Shown: positions 60,041 through 64,000 of the stretch, one piece after another
How the letters are laid out: each line of letters starts with the position of its first letter
Numbering within the stretch: position 1 is the stretch's first letter
From: Candidatus Hydrogenedentota bacterium
GTDB taxonomy: Bacteria > Hydrogenedentota > Hydrogenedentia > Hydrogenedentales > JAJRTN01
Length of the DNA stretch: 64,000 nucleotides
Direction of reading: 5' to 3'
Assembly: GCA_024278275.1 (NCBI GenBank)
Contig: JAJRTN010000002.1
Coordinates: 1-64,000 of the forward strand
Translations under genes and position numbers: made by a program
Notes under the pieces: generated by a model
The model's input: only the letters and a program-made list of their open reading frames with translations
Databases searched by the model: none
What the model was told of the DNA's origin: nothing

Positions 60041-60597
60041 TTTTTCGCCATTTCCTGCTGGACGTGAACGAAGTCAACACGTTTCTCATTGGGTGCGAGG
60101 AAACCCGTGAAGCCTTGCTGGTGGATTTGGGGGCCTGGGATCCCGCTATCGAGACCTGCCTCGCCGAACACGGACTGCAATTGGCCGCCATTTTCATCAC
60201 CCACGATCACTACGATCACACCGGCGGGCTACGGGAGGCCCTGGCCCGGTACCCGGTGCGGGTTTACAGCGGAAATGGTGCTGCCGGAGATGTGCCCGGA
60301 ACGCGCATCGGACAGGATGACACCCTCACCGTGGGCAATCTGGCGGGCCGAGTTGTCGCCACCCCCGGGCACACGCCCGAAGGGATAAGCCTGGTTCTGC
60401 CCGGCATGGTTTTTACCGGAGACGCGCTTTTCGCGGGTTCCGTGGGCGGAACCACTTCCGAAAGAAACGCGCGCCGGCAATTGGACGGCATACGGGAGCA
60501 TATCTTCACGCTGCCGGATGACTATGAGATTCATCCCGGCCACGGACCCGGAAGCACCGTGGTCATCGAACGAAGCGCCAACCCCTTCTTCTGCTGA
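60037..60597 (+). CDS. metallo-beta-lactamase-fold hydrolase (glyoxalase II-like)
   Basis: A 186-residue MBL-fold enzyme. FITHDHYDHTGGL is the HxHxDH metal motif, the third ligand is in VVATPGHTPEGISL, the bridging aspartate in VFTGDALFAGSVGG, and the last histidine in EIHPGHGPGSTV. Two zinc (or iron) ions are expected. The length and TSERNARRQL segment fit small glyoxalase II-type thioester hydrolases. It overlaps the pentapeptide gene by 4 bp and ends the trio. The substrate is unknown. Confidence 0.9.
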   Translation: MIFRHFLLDVNEVNTFLIGCEETREALLVDLGAWDPAIETCLAEHGLQLAAIFITHDHYDHTGGLREALARYPVRVYSGNGAAGDVPGTRIGQDDTLTVGNLAGRVVATPGHTPEGISLVLPGMVFTGDALFAGSVGGTTSERNARRQLDGIREHIFTLPDDYEIHPGHGPGSTVVIERSANPFFC

Positions 60598-60615
60598 GCT
60601 GTCGCTAAGAGGGGG

Positions 60616-61857
60616 TCAGGACCGCGTGGTGTCCGAAAGCCCGCGGTCTTCACCACGCAGATACCGCGCCGCGTGGGCCGCCCAGGGGCGCATCTCCAGG
60701 GCGCTCCAGATCATGAAGGCCATGATGGTGTTTTTCACCCAGGGGATATAGGGCCGCCATTCGGGAAAACTGGACGAACCGGTGATGAGTTTCAGGTTCA
60801 ACAGGAGGATGAAAAGAACCATGGCAATGAGGGCGAAGCGCGTGCGCGTGTAACGCAGTACACGCCCCTCTTCGATCCGCTTCCATACCCATGCCACGGC
60901 AACGACAAGCACCCAGAGTTCGAGGAGGCAAAGCCCACCGCCCACCGCGAGACACCGGAGCGGGCTTTCCGCGATCTGCTCTTTGGTCCACCAGGCATGG
61001 ACGAACAGGTTCGCGTGGTGGATGGGGATGTAGTGCATCACCGTGCCCAGGAGGAGATTCCGGGAAAAAACGCCGATGAAGGGGAGGCAACGGAGGAGCA
61101 GGCCGGTTACCTGGCCCGCCATGTTGAAAACACAGTAGATCACCACGTTAAGGCCGCAATAGAAGAGCAGGTAGTTCGCTTCCCCCTTGACGAAATAGGT
61201 GAGGAGCACCTTGGGAACGTTTTTGCGCGCGTGGACCGCGTACCAGACCGCGAAAAGGCACAAGGCAAGCCCCGACAGGAGCATGACGGACCGGGGAAGT
61301 CCCTTGTTCTGGACAAGCCAGGTAAGATAGCCAACGGTTACGACCAGGATCCACGGGAAGAGCACGAAAGATCCCCCATCGACGGCGGCATAGAGTTCAC
61401 GGGAGAGGCGGCCGGGATCCTGGTAGGCCAAGCAGAATCCGGCCACGGTCAACAGGGCGATCAGGACATCGCCATGGCGAACCGTCTTGAGGAACACAAT
61501 GAGAAGGATTCGCGCCAGGGCCAGGAAGAGGAGGAATCGGAAGCAGAGCAAGGTCACGTCCTTGGGGGAGGAGAGGTAGAGCGTGTGAATCAGGGCGATG
61601 AAGAGGAAGATGATATTCTGCGTGGTATTAAGCGCGTGGTCTTTTTTCAGGGCGTAGATCAAGGTGAAACCGAACGCGAAAAAGAAGAACACCGGCGCCG
61701 TGTCGCAGAAACGCATGATATAGTCGGCAACGCCCCCCGTTTTGGGAATGAAGCGGGAGAAATGGGCGATGGCCATCATGGCCAACGCCATGCCCCGGAT
61801 AGCGTCCAGACCGGCATCCCGTGTTCTCTCTTTTCGTTTGCTTTCAACCAGACTCAT
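60616..61857 (-). CDS. multi-pass membrane acyltransferase-like protein (DUF1624/heparan acetyltransferase-like)
   Basis: A 413-residue integral membrane protein with about 10-11 helices. The ATG at 61857 follows AAAAGGAAAAAG. RDAGLDAIRGMALAMMAIAH, followed by FIPKTGG, resembles the start of the acyltransferase-3/DUF1624 superfamily (D-x-x-R-G, then a helix with a conserved histidine). Later MHYIPIHHANLFVHAWW includes further histidines. Family members acetylate sugars or cell-surface glycans across the membrane. It lies 54 bp downstream of the LolA-like gene on the same strand, possibly in one operon. The call is by pattern only. Confidence 0.6.
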   Translation of the reverse strand: MSLVESKRKERTRDAGLDAIRGMALAMMAIAHFSRFIPKTGGVADYIMRFCDTAPVFFFFAFGFTLIYALKKDHALNTTQNIIFLFIALIHTLYLSSPKDVTLLCFRFLLFLALARILLIVFLKTVRHGDVLIALLTVAGFCLAYQDPGRLSRELYAAVDGGSFVLFPWILVVTVGYLTWLVQNKGLPRSVMLLSGLALCLFAVWYAVHARKNVPKVLLTYFVKGEANYLLFYCGLNVVIYCVFNMAGQVTGLLLRCLPFIGVFSRNLLLGTVMHYIPIHHANLFVHAWWTKEQIAESPLRCLAVGGGLCLLELWVLVVAVAWVWKRIEEGRVLRYTRTRFALIAMVLFILLLNLKLITGSSSFPEWRPYIPWVKNTIMAFMIWSALEMRPWAAHAARYLRGEDRGLSDTTRS

Positions 61858-61911
61858 CTTTTTCCTTTTTGATATGGCATGGGTTGACGTCATCCCCCCG
61901 AAGCCGCACGT

Positions 61912-62646
61912 TCATTCATTCCCGTTCGCCTCGACGTCGGCCCCCCGGGTTTCCGGTTCGGTTGGATCGCCGCCCACGGTGAAACGCGCGGGGTCGATCA
62001 CTCCGCCCGCCCGCACGTCTTCACAAAGGATAATCACCCGTGGCGAAAGGTCCTGCCCGGCGTATATCTCCTGCTTCAACTGCAGGCCCGTGGCCTGGTC
62101 GATGTAGAAAATCCCCCGGGTAAACTGGAGGTTCGCGCCACGGGGCGTACCTTCAATCACGTAGACCGGCCGGTCTTCCACGCTATCTTCGCGCAGAAAC
62201 TTCAGTTTCAGGTTCTTTTTCAAAACGCTCAACAGAGGCTCGCCGCCGGGGGGCGCGATGCCGCGGCCAATGTCCGGCGGTGCCACGCGGGCCTCGCGCC
62301 GCCCCATCATCTCGTTGATCAGGTAAAGGCTCTTCCCGTCGTAAATGGCATCATGGCGGCTCTCCGTGCCGACGGGATCGGGGATCGTCATGGTCAAGGA
62401 CTGGCGCCATTGCTCCAGACCGTCGTCACGCAACACTTCGAGCGTGCCTTCGCCGGTCACTTGCAGCGCATTCGATCCGGCTTGAATCCTGGCGCTGATT
62501 CGGATCTTCGCACGGATGGTGGTCTGTTGCTCCCAGGCCTTGCCGATCTTTTCCTCCACATTGCGCAGGGATTCCGCCTGCACCGGAAACGCGCCGACTG
62601 TCACCAGCAAAAGGACCGTCAATAAAACGGGTCTCGCACTATTCAT
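61912..62646 (-). CDS. LolA-like outer-membrane lipoprotein carrier family protein
   Basis: A 244-residue periplasmic protein with signal peptide MNSARPVLLTVLLLVTVGAF. NVEEKIGKAWEQQTTIRAKI, WRQSLTMTIPDP, YDGKSLYLINEMM and RPVYVIEGTPRGA..GIFYIDQATGLQLKQEI follow the LolA/LolB-like half-barrel pattern, with the usual substrate-derived-coefficient and late aromatic/hydrophobic strands. The ATG at 62646 overlaps the stop of the upstream Fe-S protein as ATGA, so it is translationally coupled to a redox enzyme, an unusual pairing. The open frame extends far upstream but without meaning. The cargo is unknown. Confidence 0.7.
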   Translation of the reverse strand: MNSARPVLLTVLLLVTVGAFPVQAESLRNVEEKIGKAWEQQTTIRAKIRISARIQAGSNALQVTGEGTLEVLRDDGLEQWRQSLTMTIPDPVGTESRHDAIYDGKSLYLINEMMGRREARVAPPDIGRGIAPPGGEPLLSVLKKNLKLKFLREDSVEDRPVYVIEGTPRGANLQFTRGIFYIDQATGLQLKQEIYAGQDLSPRVIILCEDVRAGGVIDPARFTVGGDPTEPETRGADVEANGNE

Positions 62647-64000
62647 GGCATGTCTCCCACGTCCTCGGTCAATACACCGGCCAGCAGTTCCGCCATGTGC
62701 AGGGGCTTGAAGTCGGTCAGATGTTCTATCTGGTGGCGGCAGCTTGTGCCCGACGCGATCACGTGGGTGCCGGGGTCCAGGGCATTGAGTTGATCCACCA
62801 GTTCCCGCCCCACTTTCACCGACAGGTCGTACTTCTTGTCCATTTGACCGAAGGCCCCCGCCATGCCGCAGCAGCCGGTTTTCAACAGTTGCACGTCGTT
62901 CTTGGGGATCATGCCGGCCAGTTGGGGCATCCGCTCCGGCTTGGTCAATGCTTTGGCGTGACAGTGGGCATGGATGGCGGTGGCACGATTCATGGACGTG
63001 AAGGACAGGGCTTCCGGTTCTTTCTCCAGCAGATTCACCATGAAGTCTTCGAAGGTGAAGCAACGCCCGGCCACCGCTTCCGCGCCCTCCACACGCAGCT
63101 CGGCGTAGTCCTGCTTGAACATGGAGAAACACGACGGCTCCAGGAATATGATCGGGGCCTTGCCGTCGCGGAACACGCGCATATTGGTCTTCGCGAAACG
63201 TTCCACCACGTCGAGCCGCCCCATGCTGAAAGCGGGACGGCCACAGCAGGCACGCCCTTCCGGCAGAACCACCTCGAAACCGGCGGCTTCCAGCACCCGC
63301 ACGGCGGCGCGGCCGATATTGGGCTCGTAATGGCGCACGTAGCAATCGTCCCACAGAATGACACGGCCCCGCGTGGCGGGTTTGTCCGGCGCCATGCGCT
63401 TCCTGAACCACCTGTCGAAGCGCTGCCGCGCGTAGAGGGGCATGGAGCGTTTCATGGAAAAACCGCAGGTTAACTGCATGATCTTGCGCACGGGCCAGAA
63501 CTCAAGGAAAAAGTTGGTGACCCGCGGGGCCATGGAAGCCACCTTCGACACCAGGTCGAGACGGCTTACGAGCCGGGCATGAAGCGGGACGCCATGTTTC
63601 CGGAGTTTGGCGTACATCAGTTCCGTCTTCAGCAAGGTCATGTTAACGTTGGAAGGGCACTCGGAGGTGCATGCCTTGCAGGCGAGGCAATTGTCCAGGG
63701 CTTTCTCCAGGGATTCCGAGAGCAACGGCTCCCTTTCAAAATCGAGACGGCGCTCCAGTACGGCGCGGATGACGTTGGCGCGGCCTCTCGTCGCCATGAT
63801 GTCCTCGCCCGTCACGCGATACGTGGGACACATGGTGGGTTCATCTTTCCGGCAGCCGCCACAGCCGTTGCACTGCTCCAGGTTCCCGACGAAAGACGCG
63901 TCTTTTTCCACGAATCCCAGCACCGGGGCGAAAGGAAGCCGATCCAAGGCCCACCGTTCGCCCTGGCGCAGATCCCGGTCGATCCGGTAACGGCCGTCGG
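62643..64000 (-). CDS. Fe-S/FAD-linked oxidoreductase, C-terminal portion (5' end beyond window)
   Basis: The frame is open to the right edge, so the N-terminus, perhaps an FAD-binding (PCMH/GlcD-like) domain, is missing. The visible part has two ferredoxin motifs, CNGCGGCRKDEPTMCP and CLACKACTSECP, each for a [4Fe-4S] cluster. Two CCG (heterodisulfide-reductase/GlpC-type) domains follow: GRACCGRPAFS and TGCCGMAGAFG. This order matches the C-terminal half of large FAD/Fe-S oxidases of the D-lactate or glycolate dehydrogenase group (GlcD-GlcF fusion). Electrons from a 2-hydroxy acid would pass to quinone. Its TGA overlaps the LolA-like gene start. The substrate is inferred from family only. 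Confidence 0.85.
   Translation of the reverse strand, partial: DGRYRIDRDLRQGERWALDRLPFAPVLGFVEKDASFVGNLEQCNGCGGCRKDEPTMCPTYRVTGEDIMATRGRANVIRAVLERRLDFEREPLLSESLEKALDNCLACKACTSECPSNVNMTLLKTELMYAKLRKHGVPLHARLVSRLDLVSKVASMAPRVTNFFLEFWPVRKIMQLTCGFSMKRSMPLYARQRFDRWFRKRMAPDKPATRGRVILWDDCYVRHYEPNIGRAAVRVLEAAGFEVVLPEGRACCGRPAFSMGRLDVVERFAKTNMRVFRDGKAPIIFLEPSCFSMFKQDYAELRVEGAEAVAGRCFTFEDFMVNLLEKEPEALSFTSMNRATAIHAHCHAKALTKPERMPQLAGMIPKNDVQLLKTGCCGMAGAFGQMDKKYDLSVKVGRELVDQLNALDPGTHVIASGTSCRHQIEHLTDFKPLHMAELLAGVLTEDVGDMP

Noticed and set aside
62647-63411. N-terminal extension of the LolA-like protein
   Set aside because: The frame is open by chance over the Fe-S protein gene; the signal peptide at 62646 and ATGA overlap mark the true start.
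1-64000. rRNA and tRNA genes
   Set aside because: No tRNA T-arm/anticodon arrangement or rRNA core sequence was recognised on either strand; a covariance-model search would be decisive.

Overview
The window looks like a GC-rich (roughly 60% or more) chromosome segment from a free-living Gram-negative bacterium. Diderm markers are pdxJ, two porin-type outer-membrane proteins, two LolA-like proteins and an RND exporter. The taste of the gene set (sulfatase, twin-arginine Gfo/Idh/MocA oxidoreductase, GH106-type hydrolase, uroporphyrinogen-decarboxylase-family protein, a PKD-repeat lipoprotein, and a dockerin-like tail with an LLRLVQFVNAGGY-type segment) suggests Candidatus Hydrogenedentota or a related PVC/planctomycete-like lineage. 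That placement is an inference from gene content; no rRNA or tRNA gene was seen that could settle it.

Layout. 1-4.8 kb: the end of an IS4-type transposase, a leftward aldolase/epimerase pair, then a zone of broken genes (nucleotidyltransferase, carboxymuconolactone decarboxylase, transposase fragment) and palindromic repeats. 4.8-15.1 kb: carbohydrate and sulfated-glycan genes (DUF547, secreted GH99-like protein with DOMON and dockerin-like parts, Gfo/Idh/MocA, frameshifted GH106-like enzyme, sulfatase). 15.2-21.5 kb: a four-gene acyl-CoA oxidation/electron-transfer operon (acyl-CoA dehydrogenase, ETF:quinone oxidoreductase-like, EtfB, EtfA). 21.6-29.7 kb: a leftward, overlapping operon of response regulator, hybrid histidine kinase and a heterodimeric ABC exporter. 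30.2-30.9 kb: pdxJ. 31.0-36.9 kb: a leftward ArsR - RND/MMPL exporter - LolA-like - outer-membrane porin cassette with a very clear promoter/operator. 37.0-45.5 kb: a UroD-family protein and a 2404-residue lipoprotein with 17 PKD-type repeats. 46.0-50.3 kb: alginate-export porin, HAD phosphatase, HTH/RanBP2-zinc-finger fusion, VanZ, potassium channel. 50.3-54.2 kb: NrdR-box-like operators, thyX (interrupted by an in-frame amber codon) and a B12-dependent ribonucleotide reductase. 54.2-55.1 kb: IS4 and BRCT fragments. 55.4-58.4 kb: guaB-guaA. 58.8-60.6 kb: a translationally coupled HEAT-like / pentapeptide / metallo-beta-lactamase trio. 60.6-64.0 kb: membrane acyltransferase-like protein, LolA-like protein and an Fe-S/FAD oxidoreductase running off the right edge.

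Two interspersed non-coding repeat families stand out. Family A (hairpin ends arranged head-to-head, about 175 bp per pair) occurs inside two operons and once alone. Family B (about 150 bp, inverted ends, strong central hairpin) occurs twice, one copy bounded by a 15-bp direct repeat. Several genes have recognisable housekeeping promoters, TTGACA-like boxes 17-18 bp from TATAAT or TAGGAT. No CRISPR array, rRNA, tRNA or riboswitch was recognised. All calls are from reading the sequence; no database search was run.
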